From positions 124,001 to 188,000 of the forward strand of contig JAUIRK010000915.1 of assembly GCA_030549495.1 (NCBI GenBank): a stretch of 64,000 bases of DNA, in the 5' to 3' direction. The notes under the pieces were generated by a model. The model was not told the origin of the DNA. It was given only the letters and a program-made list of their open reading frames with translations, and made no database searches. The DNA comes from Nectonema munidae (taxonomy: Eukaryota; Nematomorpha; Nectonematoida; Nectonematidae). The position numbers were made by a program, and so were the translations under genes. Each line of letters begins with the position of its first letter. The first letter of the stretch is position 1. This document shows positions 46,660-59,533 of this stretch, piece by piece.

Positions 46660-49395
46660 TTTGGATCTTGAAAGGATTAAGTAAGAAAAGTGAATCTTTT
46701 AATCTGCTAAAATATATCAAAAAACTAATTTTTAAAAAGCAATATATTTGAAGATTCGAAGGCATATCCAATAAATAAATAACTCAGAAAGGCGATGGAC
46801 AATGATTTAGCATTTTACTCATCCATGAATTTACACTGAACCCTTTTTAAGTGATATTCCTTTTTCTCTAAAAAAAAATCATATCTCATAGATGTTAGAG
46901 TAAGATTGTCAAAGCAGAGATTTCATTAAATCTCTGAAAATTTCAGAGAATTCGTGAAATCAAATCTAATAAGTCCAGTTTATTAGTTAAATAATTAATT
47001 ATCAATTTAATAGTATTTATAATTTACAACTCATTTGCTATAAGTATTTTTATCATAGCGAAAATTTGCTATTACATCAGCATAATATTTAACATTTTAT
47101 GTATTATCCTCTTTTTACATTGTTGACACTATGACGTAAATACAGAGTGTACATAAAATAATACATAAGTTAAAGACAAGGTTGCAAGATTTTTACATTA
47201 TCCAAACAGGACAAAAATGGTATTGAGTCAAGAACAAAATTTTGTATTCTTAATCAAAATAATTTACATGAAAAATACTTAGAAAGTAAAAGATGAGTTT
47301 TTATACTAAAAAAAAAAGTGACAAACAATCACATTTAGAACTAAATTTTCCTAAACTCCCTTTTTTGACATTTAAGATTTGGGAAAGAAAAACCGGGATT
47401 CCAGGATTCCGTTGTTAATCGGTGGCAACACCGGGACAATCCCGATAAATGGGATATCTGACAAGCCTATATATAGAGATGACGCAAATTCATAATGAGT
47501 GTCTTTAGGGCTCTTCCAAAAAGTAACTAATCATGACGAGAAATCGTAAAAGAAGAAGTAGAGTTCCTCAGCGTAAATAAGAATCTTCATGAATGCGATG
47601 AGTTGGCAGAATCGGCGTAGAGATGAGTGATGAGTGACGCAAAAATATCAAATGTAAAATATGTCCAAAAAATGCGTTCATTATTTTTTGATATGATGTG
47701 CACCAAAGACTTAGATTTTTCTTTCGACCAAGCCTTGAAAGACAGTATTGGAATGAATATGGCAAATCAGCTTTCCTGAATGTATGCAATCAATCATTAC
47801 TAGGGCATTTAAAATGGCCCCAAAATGGTCTAATTTTTGACTTTTTATAGCAAAATTGTCCTAAAAGAAGAAAAAATTGACCTAAAAATAAAAAAAAAAT
47901 TTTTAATAAAAATTTTACATAATAATCTCCATAATTCTTAAAAAAAAATATCCATCTTTTTATTGAAAAAAAAGTGATAAAAAATTTGTTCAATTTTTAA
48001 TGCAAATTTTAAAACAAGAATTATATACAAATATAAAATAATTTATAACAAAGAGGGTACAATTTTTTATTTTTGCAAAAAACTTTCTGCATAATTTCAG
48101 ACTTTAGAAACTCGGTTTTATTTTTATACACAATTTGGTCTTGAAAAATTTTTCTGAAACAGTTTAGCCACTCAAAACATCTTGAAACTTCGAAGCTTAG
48201 AGTAACAGATTATTTTATCTTTTGGGGACACGAATGCCCCATTGAGCTTTTCTTCCATATATAAATAATTTAGGAAGAAGCAATTTCAAAAAAGAGTTTT
48301 GACAAAATATTGGCCCTTTACAGAAAAAAATGACTTTATTGATCTATAAAAAACTTCTTTATATTTACCTTTCCTAAAAGTGCTTTCTTTATCGTTTATT
48401 TAGACATTTTTTTGTCGTTTTTCGTTAATGTTACATTATTTCGTTACTTTTCTTTAATTTTTTTGAAAAAAATGTGTAAGTATTTTTAGAAAATAATGAA
48501 ACAAAAAGCATTAAAATTGAAATACATAATTGTGGTGAGTTTTGTAATTTTCGGAAATTAGTTCAAATGAAAGATTAAAATAACAAAAAACTCTAAAATA
48601 TTTTATTAATAAAATTTTAACAGAAAGTTAAGAAATTTTATAAAGTTATAAAAAAAAATTAATAAATAAAAAGAAATTTGTCAAATTTTGAAACAAATAT
48701 TGGAATACTTTACAAATACTCTAATATAAAAAAAGTTTTTTTTAGTTAATTTGTTTTTTTTTAAAATAATTATCTGATCTATGTTTAGGTGTTGAAAATC
48801 GAGTTATGAATTTAGGTTAAAAATGTACGGTATTTAAAAATTTTGACCAAAACGTTTGATTATGCTAGTGTTTTTGAAAATTCTTTATCACAAAACATTA
48901 TTTCCAGTTGGACCATATGTTAGTTGAGAGCGAATGTGCCTTTCTAGAGTTTCTGCCGATGAAGGTCTTAGATTTTTGTTACCTTAACTTTGAAATGATA
49001 AATAAATGCTTCAATCGAATTATACATTAAATTTGAAATTTTAAGACAACAAAATGCTGATAATTATTTGCGAAAGTATAGAAGTCATGAATAAATTATA
49101 TATCTCGCCTGGATTTTATACTCTCTTATGTCACTGGATTGGAAAATATATATAACGAAATCAACACAATCGCAAACGTAGAAATGTATCATCGTTATCT
49201 TTATCGTTAATTTCAAAAAATTTACCTTTTTTTCGTTATCTTTATTAAAAGAAGCGATAACGATAACTAACATTCAACGAAAATGTCGTTATTTTCCCAA
49301 CGGTAATGTTTAGTATATTAGTTTTTCAACCAATCTCGAAAACGTTAATTAAAGAAACTGACTTTAATAGTCTGATCTTTGCTTCAAATCATTAA
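46660..49395. other. gene-poor spacer
   Basis: AT-rich DNA. A fragment near 47390-47465, with CCGGGATTCCAGG and CACCGGGACAATCCCG, looks like the end of a degraded repeat. Frames at 47568-47993 (-) are not protein-like. Confidence 0.45.
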
Positions 49396-49745
49396 GCATT
49401 AGAGCTGGGTTTGGTTTCGAGCAAGCAAGGTGGCCATAGTTCAAGCTCCTGCTAAGTGAGCAAAGAGTCTTATCCCCAGATTACAATGTCATTGGATACA
49501 CGGATAAAGGTAGCAATTAGTGCTACACCTTCATTATCTCCCTGCGGGGCTTAAAATAGCGAAGTTATGGCAACTTTCACACGACACTCGAGCCAATTTC
49601 TTCTTACACTTGCACTTAGCCTGCAACAAAGCCTTTGTATGCGAGCCACGTACTTAGCTTTGCTTTGGACACCCACCACTCATCAATATACCTTCCTTCA
49701 CCCGTATCCCGCGTGGATGTCATGCGACCACCTCGTTTATTAAAT
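49396..49745 (+). repeat. possible tRNA-derived SINE
   Basis: A 350-bp block clearly richer in GC than its surroundings. It has a B-box-like AGTTCAAGCTCC near 49438 and a weaker A-box-like stretch just upstream. It contains a short GC hairpin-like word (CTCCCTGCGGGG) and no open frame. A middle segment (AGGTAGCAATTAGTGC) loosely resembles the tail after the tRNA-like unit at 9012, which would fit one SINE family. Confidence 0.4.
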
Positions 49746-52700
49746 TAAGCTTCTAGAATTTTTATTTTTAATTAATCTTTCTCCAACCCCCAATAACGCT
49801 AAAGCAAAAAAAGCAATTGTGTATTCATTGATAAAATGAATATTTGCACAATATAATAGAGATCCCATTTTTAATCACATGACAGAGTTTCGAATACCAC
49901 AGCAGTTAAGATGCTTTTTTTTCAGAATTCACTTAACTTCCTCGTGCTCCGTCATTTGTATAAGCGCAAGCATTTTCTCAAGATAGACCTTTTCCGTCAA
50001 AAATTTGAGACTTCATTCAAAATGTCTTAAAATTTTTTAGTAGAATTCAAGCTTTGTCAGAATAAAATTCTTGATTATCGATGTAACTCACAATCATTAA
50101 AAGTTGAGATTAGTCGATTCATCAAACTAGATCACAAATTTTCCTACAAACCCGCCCCTAAATTCAGCAGTAACGCGCTCTTATTTTTTCTATTCTTCGA
50201 TGAAGGATATGATTTGATAAAGTTATCGATGCAATCTTTTGCTTAGCATTATTTCCAATAGCACAGAGTTCTTTACATGTCAGGAATAAGTCATTTTTCG
50301 CAATATTATGACATTTTTACTCAAATCAAGAATTATTTTTTCACAGAATGTCTTATTTGTTCATTGATCAAAATGTTATCTTTTCACTTTACATATACTC
50401 ACGTTGAAAAAAGAGGTGTAGTGAGAAATATCAATTTTAACGTTTTTTTTGGTATTATGAGAGTTAAATCTTAAGGTGGTGAACTCGTCTATAATAAAAA
50501 AGGCTTAAGTGTTTAATTCATAAACAAATTATCATCATTCAATATGCTTTGTCCTGCTCGTCAATTTTCCAAAGCAAATCTTATTCGATACCATATGCGC
50601 GCCTGTTTTCGAAAAACACTCATATCTGCCGATGGCCAGTGCCAAACACGGACTATCTGATGAGCTCATATTCGCTCAAGTCTTAAGCTGAAACTACAAA
50701 TGATGAAGCACTGAGAAGAGAAATTTGTAATGATTGCAAGTATAACTTTTTGAAGTTAATTTGTAAAGATTTACACGTTTAACTTGTCATTTTATCATTG
50801 TTTTTTTGATTCTCAATTATGTCTAACATGTTTGTAAGATGAAGTTAAAAAGCAAAAGTCGATTTTGTAAATACGGATTCAAAACATGACAATGTAGCGA
50901 ATAAAGTTAAATAACTTTGCACATTTTCAATTGGTTGATATCTTATTTATTTCTTAATAAAAGTATATTATAAATTTTTGAAAGATATTTTTCATTTCTT
51001 CTGCTTTGGATTTAGAAAGTAAATCTGACTTTTTTTTGTTCTCAGGATTTCAAATTTTCTCTAATAAATAATAATTTTACTTTTAATTAACTTATGAGCA
51101 TCTTTATTATTAATCAATATTAGTAAATGCGAAAAAATATTTAATTATAGACTCGGTAAAGTAAAAAATTTAATTAAAAAAATATCAACTTTTCTTTATT
51201 TCACAATCTTTTAGTAACATCGTTAAAAAGGACCGGCAAATCTTGCTTTTGCAACTTAATCTGGATATTAAATTTGTGATTAAAAAATGGAACAGCTGAA
51301 ACAACTCTTTCGGACTCAAATAATGTTGAAGGAAAAAATGTTTCAAAATTTGTTAATCAATTCTCAATATCAGTTGATTTTTGCTAGCACTATCTAAAGT
51401 CTAAACGATCTTTTTGTCTTCTAGTTCTTCATTGAGGCTAAGAGAATCAACATTTTTTAGAAAAGACTTTTAGAATTTAAAAAAGACTTTTTAGAATCTA
51501 AAATATATATATATATATATATATTCCATTTTAGCTGTCAAACACTTTTGTTATTTCGTTACACATTTTTGTAAACCAATTGAACTACTTTGCAACTCAA
51601 ATTTATGCCATTTTGAGAATCTGTTACACGATTTTTAAATCTAAAATTTAAGCTATATTTTTCTGTGTAAAAGAAATAACAAAGTTTAAATATTTTTCAA
51701 ACATTTTTTGTATTTTAATTTTTTTACTTTACTAAATATTTTTATTTTTGAATAAAAAAATATTTAACTAAAATTATTACACTTGTTTAATTTTAAACCA
51801 TTTTAAACCTCATATTCACTTATTTTCTTAATCTTCTCTAATCTCACGTAGCAAGAAACATTGAGAAAGGGTAAATTGGCGATGAATATAATTTTTTCAT
51901 CAAATTTAATTTAAACTTTTTTTAAAATAATTAATATAATTTTTCAAATTGTAGTTGGAAAAAATGTCAAGTATTTGAAACATTTTAGAAAAATAAAGAT
52001 TATATTAAAAAAACACTGTTTTACGTCATTTTTCCGAGTTTGAGAAGTGACAACACACGACACATACAATTCAAGATAAAAAAAAGACTTTATTCAGAGC
52101 AAATCTGCTTTCCTTTATCTGATGCCATTTGTAGCATCAAGCTAATAAAAATAAATTGAAAGAAAGAAGATAAATTTAAAAGAAAAAAAGGAAATAAATT
52201 AAGTTCAATGTTAGAAAGTACGACAAAAATTTAGAAGCGTGGTAGCCAAATTGCAAATTTTAAAATCCCGAATTCGAGAATTTTTTTACAAAATTAAGCG
52301 TCTCTTTCCATTTCCCGCAGATATAAATTCTATGTGGCGTAGAAAATATCTTTAATTTTTTTAAGCAGAACATTTTGCTTCCATTTTATAGAGAGCATTG
52401 AGAGTGTCATTGAATGGTGTTCTCATCAACAGAAAATTGTAACAAGAAGTATAGAAAAAGAAGTTTTTAAGTGGCCAATCAGACTACTGCGCACAAGGCG
52501 TTTTGTGCGTGCCTGTTTTAACTATTTTATACTTTGAATGTGAAGCGAAATTTTGAAAGAACACTCATGTAAATGTACCCCAAAATATAGAAGATTGTTT
52601 AGCGCTGATTAGGAGTAGTGCAAAACTCGCGAGTTATTAATTCCATCAGCTTGGCATCTTTTTCATTAAAGTTATTGTTACATAAATAAAACTTCAATTA

Positions 52701-52957
52701 ATTAATTAATAAAGTGCCGGTTTTTTACCTGGTTTTCTACCTCTGAAGAATTCAAAGGTTTTTATGGTTAGGTAGTGCTCTAGCGACGCGATTCTACGTG
52801 GTTAGTAATCAAGCTATCACTAGACAATAAGTTTGTTTCCCAAATTGGGAGCGTTCGCGTTAGGATTGTATCGTTCTCTCAGATGTATTTATATATTGTC
52901 ACATAAATTCTTGTAAAATAATATATATAACAAGGTATAGCTATTCTTTTGTAACAA
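49746..52957. other. gene-poor spacer
   Basis: AT-rich sequence with an (AT)n tract at 51502-51524. I see no exon, RNA gene or transposase fragment. Confidence 0.45.
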
Positions 52958-53056
52958 GGGCCGGTAGGTGTTTAGTGGGATGGAAAGTCCAGTTAGACTT
53001 GGACTCAGCATTCCGGGCGGGCCACGATATCCGAAAGGATGCGTGCAAACGCCACA
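52958..53056 (+). ncRNA. candidate structured RNA (hairpin cluster)
   Basis: A 100-nt island, markedly GC-rich in AT-rich surroundings, that can fold into a chain of compact hairpins. AGTCCA (52986-52991) pairs with TGGACT (53000-53005). ATCC-GAAA-GGAT (53029-53040) and GCGT-GCAA-ACGC (53041-53052) are adjacent perfect 4-bp stems with GNRA tetraloops. GGCC at 52959 could pair with GGCC at 53020. I tried to fit a hammerhead, an HDV-like fold, RNase P, 5S rRNA and U6 and none fits. It has no obvious Pol III boxes and no protein frame. A transposon end or a selfish ribozyme of unknown class are alternatives. Confidence 0.35.
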
Positions 53057-53059
53057 AAA

Positions 53060-54230
53060 CAACTTAATTAATTAATAATAATAATTAATAAAACTTCCAA
53101 TTTGAGGCTGGTAGTTTTTCAAGAAATTGTAAGAAAAGCACGCGGGGATGCCCACGTTAAAAACTTTTCAGAGAGAAATATCAATGACGGGCATGAAGCC
53201 TTTTCAATAGTTTAACCATTTGCAATGATATATTTGATTGCTCGCAAAATTTTTGCTTCTCAACTCATTCAGCAATTTTTAAAAGCGTATACATTATGTT
53301 ATAGCTGTGCTAATCCTACTCAAAGTTTACCTATTTAAAGCGTAATGAGTTTTTAGTATATTAGTATAAAGTAAAGATTGATAACGGAAATTTTTTTAAG
53401 TGTATGATGCGAATGTATTTATATAAATGAAAAAAATTACTATAGAAAATTTGAAGTCCTAATGTGGAAAAAACCTTACTTAAGACAAACAAGCTCCCGA
53501 TTGTAAATTATTTTGCATGGCTTTTCCGTTTCCGCCTCATTCTAGTCCATGTGCGAATCAATTTTGTCTTCAACTTTTAGGGAGGCATTTGCTCATTTAA
53601 ATTTTGGAAATTTTTTATTCTCCAAAATATATCTCTTTAAACAATTCATTTATTTAATTTAAGGCTTCTCTTTGCAACTAAAACGACTCCATGGCTAGTG
53701 AAGAAGTACTGATCGATGAAAGTGTTCTCAAATCCCTTTTATGAAGGAAAGATTTCTTCTCTCAAATGCTTCAATCTTTTCCAAAACACTTTAAAATCTC
53801 GTCTCAAGCTCTATCATCCTATGATTTCACTTGTGTGTATAACTATATTAATTCACCTAAAATGATTTGTAACTTAAAAACGGTATACATGCATTTTTAG
53901 CCATTAAGAGGTTATCCGAATGGTAGTTTTTAATTTTTTCGCGAAAGCATTTAAAATAGTTGTACGCACATTAAGGATAAAACTATATATGACTATTTAT
54001 ATATAACAGTGTTTTGTTTTTTAAACTTCCTTATTATTACCAATAAACATTTCTCATTTAGATCATTTGAAGGAGGAAATGAAATTTTTTTTAAAAAAGA
54101 TTCCAATTTAATACAAAAAAACAAAGATATAACATAAGAGGAAAAACAGGATAGAATATGAATTGCATGATTTAAAATAATGTATAAAATTCTTCACCAG
54201 TGAGAAAAATTAAAATTTGAAGCAGAAAAA
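53060..54230. other. spacer downstream of the 357-codon ORF
   Basis: AT-rich DNA with no exon or repeat I can name. Confidence 0.45.
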
Positions 54231-54233
54231 GCT

Positions 54234-54239
54234 TTTATT
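54234..54239 (-). promoter_or_regulatory. poly(A) signal overlapping the stop codon of the 357-codon ORF
   Basis: The minus strand reads TGAATAAA: the last A of the stop codon is the first A of AATAAA. If used, the 3' UTR would be only about 10-30 nt. Confidence 0.4.
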
Positions 54240-55312
54240 CAGAGGAAGACCAAGTTAGTGGTGCTTAAGGAGGGTTTTCTATTTTTCTTACTTTTGGTGA
54301 ACTTCTTTCTACTTTTTTCGTTCAAAACTTCATTCATTATCATATTTTCGACGAGATAATGTCTGTAGTGTTTGTTGGAAACTTTTTTTTCTAGAAGGAA
54401 TCCGTCATCTCGCTTGTTAGCGTACACAGAACTGACATCGTTAATGGATTTAGATTTTCTTTTCAGGGAATGCTTGTAATCCTCTTGAAATGTTTCCATT
54501 TTGTTCTTGAAGAGAAAGGACTTGAAGAAGTTTATTCTGGTTTCAGGATTTTCGAAAGTGGTTTGTATGCTGGATGTTGTCGCTTTCATTTCTTTGTCTT
54601 TGGCCGGCTTAATGCTACTCATCTTTTTTTCTAACAAAAGATTTCTACTTTTGACGGCACTGTTCTCTAATTTCTTCTTCAGATATCGCCTGGCACTCTT
54701 TTCGCTCGCATTATTTTCCAAGTTCAAGGAGGATTTGGACTCATCTTTTGTCATCTCCGAACTTTGTGACAAGGATGTTTCCTTTTCAGAATCGATTTCT
54801 GAGTTTTCGTATATGACATATTTTGCTCCTTGCATTCTCTTCTTCTTCTCTCTAAGACTTTCAAAACTTTCTTGACTACAATTATCTGATAACTCCACAC
54901 CAGAATCATTTAAGTCGATATTTTTTGTCGCTTTCAACGCAATCTTGATCTCTTCCAAAAGAGATGGAGTCTCTAAAGATGAGGAATCATCAGAGAAATT
55001 TTTATTAATGCTTTCATCAAACTCCAAAGATTCTGGAATTGTGTTCTCTGATCGTACCATATTACTTCCCTGACTCACATCCAACTTGCAATTTTTTTGA
55101 AATATAAGTTTGTACAAATTTTTAATTAAACTTTTGCGCTTGTTTGATGTCCTTTCTTCCGTTGATGGCGCTATCTCTTTGCTGTAGCACTTGCTCGTCA
55201 AACTCTTAAGCTTTACATCGCCTCCATAATCAAATGAAATAGGCCGGCTTTTCGTCATGTAGTAGTACTCACTATTGCGATTTTTGCTGTCAAAATTTCT
55301 TTTTCTAAGCAT
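54239..55312 (-). CDS. unrecognised intronless ORF, 357 residues, Lys/Ser-rich
   Basis: The longest complexity-rich open frame in the window. An in-frame stop lies upstream of the ATG at 55312, and the start context is GGGAAGATG, so the ORF is complete. I recognise no domain. The protein is hydrophilic, rich in Lys, Ser, Glu and Asn, with basic stretches (NKRKSLIKNLYK, KHSLKRKSKS, RKKFTKSKKNRK) that could be nuclear localisation signals. An acidic Ser-rich middle (DLNDSGVELSDNCSQESFE) looks disordered. There is no signal peptide or membrane segment. LLLEKKMSS and FLLEKKVSN are similar short segments about 100 residues apart. The stop codon overlaps an AATAAA signal. An ORF this long is unlikely by chance at this AT content, so I think it is a real lineage-specific gene, or one large exon of one. 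Confidence 0.65.
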   Translation of the reverse strand: MLRKRNFDSKNRNSEYYYMTKSRPISFDYGGDVKLKSLTSKCYSKEIAPSTEERTSNKRKSLIKNLYKLIFQKNCKLDVSQGSNMVRSENTIPESLEFDESINKNFSDDSSSLETPSLLEEIKIALKATKNIDLNDSGVELSDNCSQESFESLREKKKRMQGAKYVIYENSEIDSEKETSLSQSSEMTKDESKSSLNLENNASEKSARRYLKKKLENSAVKSRNLLLEKKMSSIKPAKDKEMKATTSSIQTTFENPETRINFFKSFLFKNKMETFQEDYKHSLKRKSKSINDVSSVYANKRDDGFLLEKKVSNKHYRHYLVENMIMNEVLNEKSRKKFTKSKKNRKPSLSTTNLVFL

Positions 55313-56459
55313 CTTCCCTTTTTTTAGAATTTTTGTGTGTAACGCAGGAAAAATTTAATAATTTTGTCTAGATAAACAGAAAAAGGAGGATCAAAATTAG
55401 TAAAAGTAAATTTAGATAAGAAATCTTCCAAAAGTAAATAAATTCATCATCATTCATTTCATAAATGAACGCCAGCCCATTTTTATTCCTTAAGAGCAAC
55501 CAAGTTTTTAGTGGTGATAACCTTTGATTGAGAAATTTAGAAGCGGATTAGAGAAATGTAGTTCTAAGGCGCTCTCCAAGAGGGAATGGGTGAGGTCAAG
55601 AAAAAAACTTAGTTACTCCTTTCAATGTATTGATAATAAAAAAGCTTATTCCAGCTAATTTTTACTTTAATATACTAAACTCTAATAATCCTGAAAAAAT
55701 GGAAAAAACGTTTTTTTAACTTTAAAAATATTATCAACGCGACATATGGTTTGAGAAAGAGCATTTTCATGATTTATTGCGATTAAAACCGCAATCAACG
55801 AAAACGATAGGAAGTTCAAAGTTTGGTTGCGTTGTGCATTGTCTTCTTTAAGGCATCGAGTTAAGGAACGATATGAACAATGCTGATCTACGCATATGAT
55901 TTAGATGATTTTAGAGGATAAAATAAAAAACTTTAAAAAATTCAATTAATATTGCCAAATGTTGATAAGAAAATGATTGACATTTATATTAAAGTAAAAA
56001 GGGGTTTGGCGTTATCTATAACTAAAAAGACAGTGCAGAGAGCACAAGTTTGGGGATCCCTGGTTTAGATAGAGAAGTAGTTATCTAACGCTATATCTCT
56101 GAACTTTTAGGTAAGGTCGGTTTAAGCGAACAGCTTTCATATTGTCGCGTCTTCATCTGTCCATATATGGAATTCTATTCTTTGTTGGAATGCGATATTA
56201 AGAATAAAACATGCCAAAGAATAGAGAAGGTTAAGAGAAGGATAAAGCTTTCAGGATTGGACCGATAAAAACGTGTTTATTCATCCCAAAGTTTGGCTTA
56301 CTAAGCCTTTACATTTAATTTGAACACTTTCGAAATAAGGAAATAAATATAAAAAAAACAGAAGAATCCAAAGCACAATTTTAAGTTTCATTAAACACCA
56401 AGAAACTTAAAATTTGTAATGAAACGTTTTTAATATTGATTAACATAATATATTTTTAA

Positions 56460-56596
56460 CCCGTTTCATCCCAGAAAGAGCAGGCGAGATTAAGTAATTA
56501 TTTAAGTTGCCGGTACCCCATTCAATCGAAGAACATTATTCCATGACTGGAAGGATGATAGAGAAGTCCATTAAAACTAACATGCTTTCAAATGGG
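56460..56596. repeat. TTAA-type MITE, copy 7
   Basis: The left end CCCGTTTCATCCCAG is preceded by TTAA (56456-56459). The right end reads CCCATTTGAAAG from the other strand and is followed by TTAG. Its centre matches the fragment at 24234-24300. Confidence 0.6.
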
Positions 56597-58839
56597 TTAG
56601 TTTAACATTGGAAAGTTTTTTTTTTATAAATTCTTTTAGTTCATTTTGGGGAAGTTGGCTATAAAGTTAGATTGGATGAAGTAAGATAGCGGTTATGACG
56701 TGATATTCGGAATATTTACATCCTGTATAGCATTCATAGATTGTATGTGGCATGTGAAATAGTGTAAATAAGAAAAGATGGAGTGTTCTTACCACAACTT
56801 TGGATCACGCAAACTCCGAGAGAAGAGAAAAATAACTTAAACATAGTTCTATTTATATATGTTGGCAAAAAGTCTTCTCCTAAAAATGAGGAAAGATGTA
56901 AACTAAAGGATCATGATTCAAAAGCTTGCATGTAGAATTTATCCGAGGGAAAGGGTGTGCTGCGTTGGTGTAGACTTTCGCAAAATGGATAAGAGACTAC
57001 TTAGGAATGGAGAGAAAGCGGAAAATAATGCAGCTGGATTGTGAAGCGACCCACATATGTGTTTATAATGAAGACGTAAACGTTGAGTAAGATTAACGGT
57101 CACAACCATTCTTAGAAGTGTGTTTGCTTCGGAGCTTAGAATTCGTCTTTTCTTTCAGAATGGAGTTTCGTGAGGAAAGAGTGTTTCACGCTCAGCGCTC
57201 AACTCATAGAACGCATTTGAAAGTAAATATAACAGGCAGTGAGTGAGAAGGCACAGTTAGAATAATGGAAGTGATTAAAATAATGCGAGATAACTCTCCC
57301 CACTGAATAGGCATATTTGCTCAATCCTACATCCTGCATAAGCACCGCAACCCATTTCACCAAATCATGGCATTATTACCACCGTTCATACTTTGAAGTT
57401 GTGAAAGATGAAAAAAAATGCATTGAATGAATTAATCCAATACGACCATTTCTTTGTGGCATAAAGCAAGAGACTTTCGCGCGCTTTTAACTTTTAAAAC
57501 ATTCTCTGCAATGTTGAGATAGAGTATAACTTTATTGAAAGCTTGGTTTAGCAAAAAATAATGCAGTTATCTCCAAAGTTAAATCGTGACTTTTCTATTT
57601 TTACATCGACTTTTACAGTTGATGCATCAGAATTGCTTACAATGGGACTTTGTGATGAATAACAAGTTTTTACAACCAAATTTATTGATTTTCATCGATA
57701 CCATGTTCAACTTTATCGGCTTCAAAAATTCTGTGTATCTTTAGTACAACTTATGTGGCAAGTATTTTTTTTCAATGATGAATATTAATGAGGCAAAGAC
57801 CAGAACAAAACTAACAACTGATCATTTGATTGATAATAGTTTGTCATTTTCGGTTGCTATGAATTTATGTCAAGATTAGCGAAAATCAGAAAATAAAAAT
57901 TAAAAACTTTCAAATATTTTAAAGAATTTTCAAAAAAATTATTCTGTTATTGCGTAATTTAATTTAAATCTTCTGAACCCTTCGGTCTTTACTCGAGACA
58001 CAAGTTGTGCAAATTTCACAAAATTATGAGTATAAAATTTAAACTTGATTCATTTGAGAAAAAAACTAAAAAAGGCATACCTGAATACATCTTTATCCAA
58101 ACTTTTGGAAGAGAAAACTTGAAAAAATAATACTTCCCATTGAATAGGTAATAAATGATATTAGCTTGGTGTAAGCCTTTTGTGCTTCGTAGTAGATGTG
58201 TAAGTAAACAAATAAAAGAGAAAAGTTAAATGCTGGTGTTGTTTTGTGTGCAGGAGATGATGATGATGATTATGACGAATGATGATGATGATGAAAATGA
58301 TGTGTGCAAATACAAATAATATTAATGAAAGGAGTGGAAAAGAGCGCTGCGATGATGTGTTTTAAGAAGTGATTCATACTTTCAAAGACCTTTTTAAGAC
58401 GATCAAATATAGGCAGGTGTTAAACTAAAAATTATATCAAATTGAAATTGCTTCAACTAAAAGACAGATCAGTTTTCAAAAATGAAAAATCTATTTTAAA
58501 TCTTTATAAAATAAGCGCAATTCTTTATCCCTGAGTCATAGAATTCATGATCTGATCGAAAATGGCCTCATTTACACAACAAATAGAAAGAAGAGTGTCC
58601 TTCTGATTTTCCTCACCAATTCCCTTCTTAGTATATTTGCTTCTTTTGCAATTTAGCGTTATCGCGTATTAAATGTATCAGATTTTGCAAAAAAAGAATT
58701 CATCCGATAACTAAGAAAATGGACTTCACAATGTTCAATAAGCATTCATTGCATAGATAGAAGATAAACCATGGAAACATGATATATTCTGTGTTCTCAC
58801 ATATCACTTTAGGCTATTTGATCTAGCCATACATTTCAA

Positions 58840-58970
58840 CCCTTTCAGCACCAGTGTGACATCCGTGTCTCAAGAAATAAAAATGGTCTGGTTTAAATAT
58901 AAAAGATTCCATTAAAAAGAAAGCAACGGATTTGTCTTGAAAAATCTGGCCCTCAAAGAGTTAAATGTTG
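58840..58970. repeat. TTAA-type MITE, copy 8 (uninterrupted relative of 4605-4929)
   Basis: The left end is CCCTTTCAGCACCAGTGTGA, after TCAA. The right end, CTCAAAGAG, is followed by TTAA (58971-58974). It aligns with the 4605-4929 copy on both sides of that copy's hAT-MITE insertion and so records the uninterrupted site. Confidence 0.65.
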
Positions 58971-59403
58971 TAGACGTTTCTTGACTTTAAGCTTTTTCAT
59001 AAAATTAATCACTGCCATTCGAATCGATCTTATCCTTAGAATGATCCGATCATATCGAAACATTTCCTTCAAAATGACATTAAAGCGATACACATTATTA
59101 TTATTATTATTATTATTATTAGCCATAATGGGATTGAAATCAAGTTCTCAAATGCGCTTTATTCGGTCTCAAATGCAACCATTGTTATACCCACTTTTAC
59201 ATATCACCCCTTGACATGTAAGGAAGAAGGCTAAACTCTAAGACGTGTCCTTCGATTTATGAAGTTAGATCATCACGAGAGACTGACTTAAGTTTAAAAT
59301 CTCATCTCAAGCAAGTTTGTGAATAATTTAAATTTCTTAAAATATGGCCTTGAAATATCTTTTATGAAGTTAAAATTGAATGTAGAAAATTAATTTAATA
59401 AAT

Positions 59404-59533
59404 CCCTTTCGTGACCAGAGTATCATATATGATACATAAATAATTTTACCTTCGTCTGCTTTTTCAAATAATTTTGTGTATGAATCTTCTGCTTTTTAAT
59501 AAATATCGTCTGATTTCTCTCGTCACGAAAGGA
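59404..59533. repeat. TTAA-type MITE, copy 9
   Basis: Near-perfect inverted ends: CCTTTCGTGACCAGAG at the left and, from the other strand, CCTTTCGTGACGAGAG at the right. The outer TTAA has decayed. The interior holds CGTCTGC and CTTCTGC, the complement of the GCAGACGA/GCAGAAG words of copies 1, 3 and 5, so it is the same group in opposite orientation. Confidence 0.65.

Noticed and set aside
50657-50692. A second hammerhead-like core (CTGATGAG ... GAAAC)
   Set aside because: The bases that should form stem II do not pair next to the core, and no flanking stems I or III can be drawn, so it is probably chance.
53029-53052. Reading the GNRA hairpin cluster as a known ribozyme or RNase P RNA
   Set aside because: No CTGATGA core, no HDV-type first helix pairing and only a short GGAAAGTCC resemblance to RNase P; none is enough to name it.
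54501-54875. 124-codon plus-strand ORF
   Set aside because: It is antisense to the longer and more convincing 357-codon frame.
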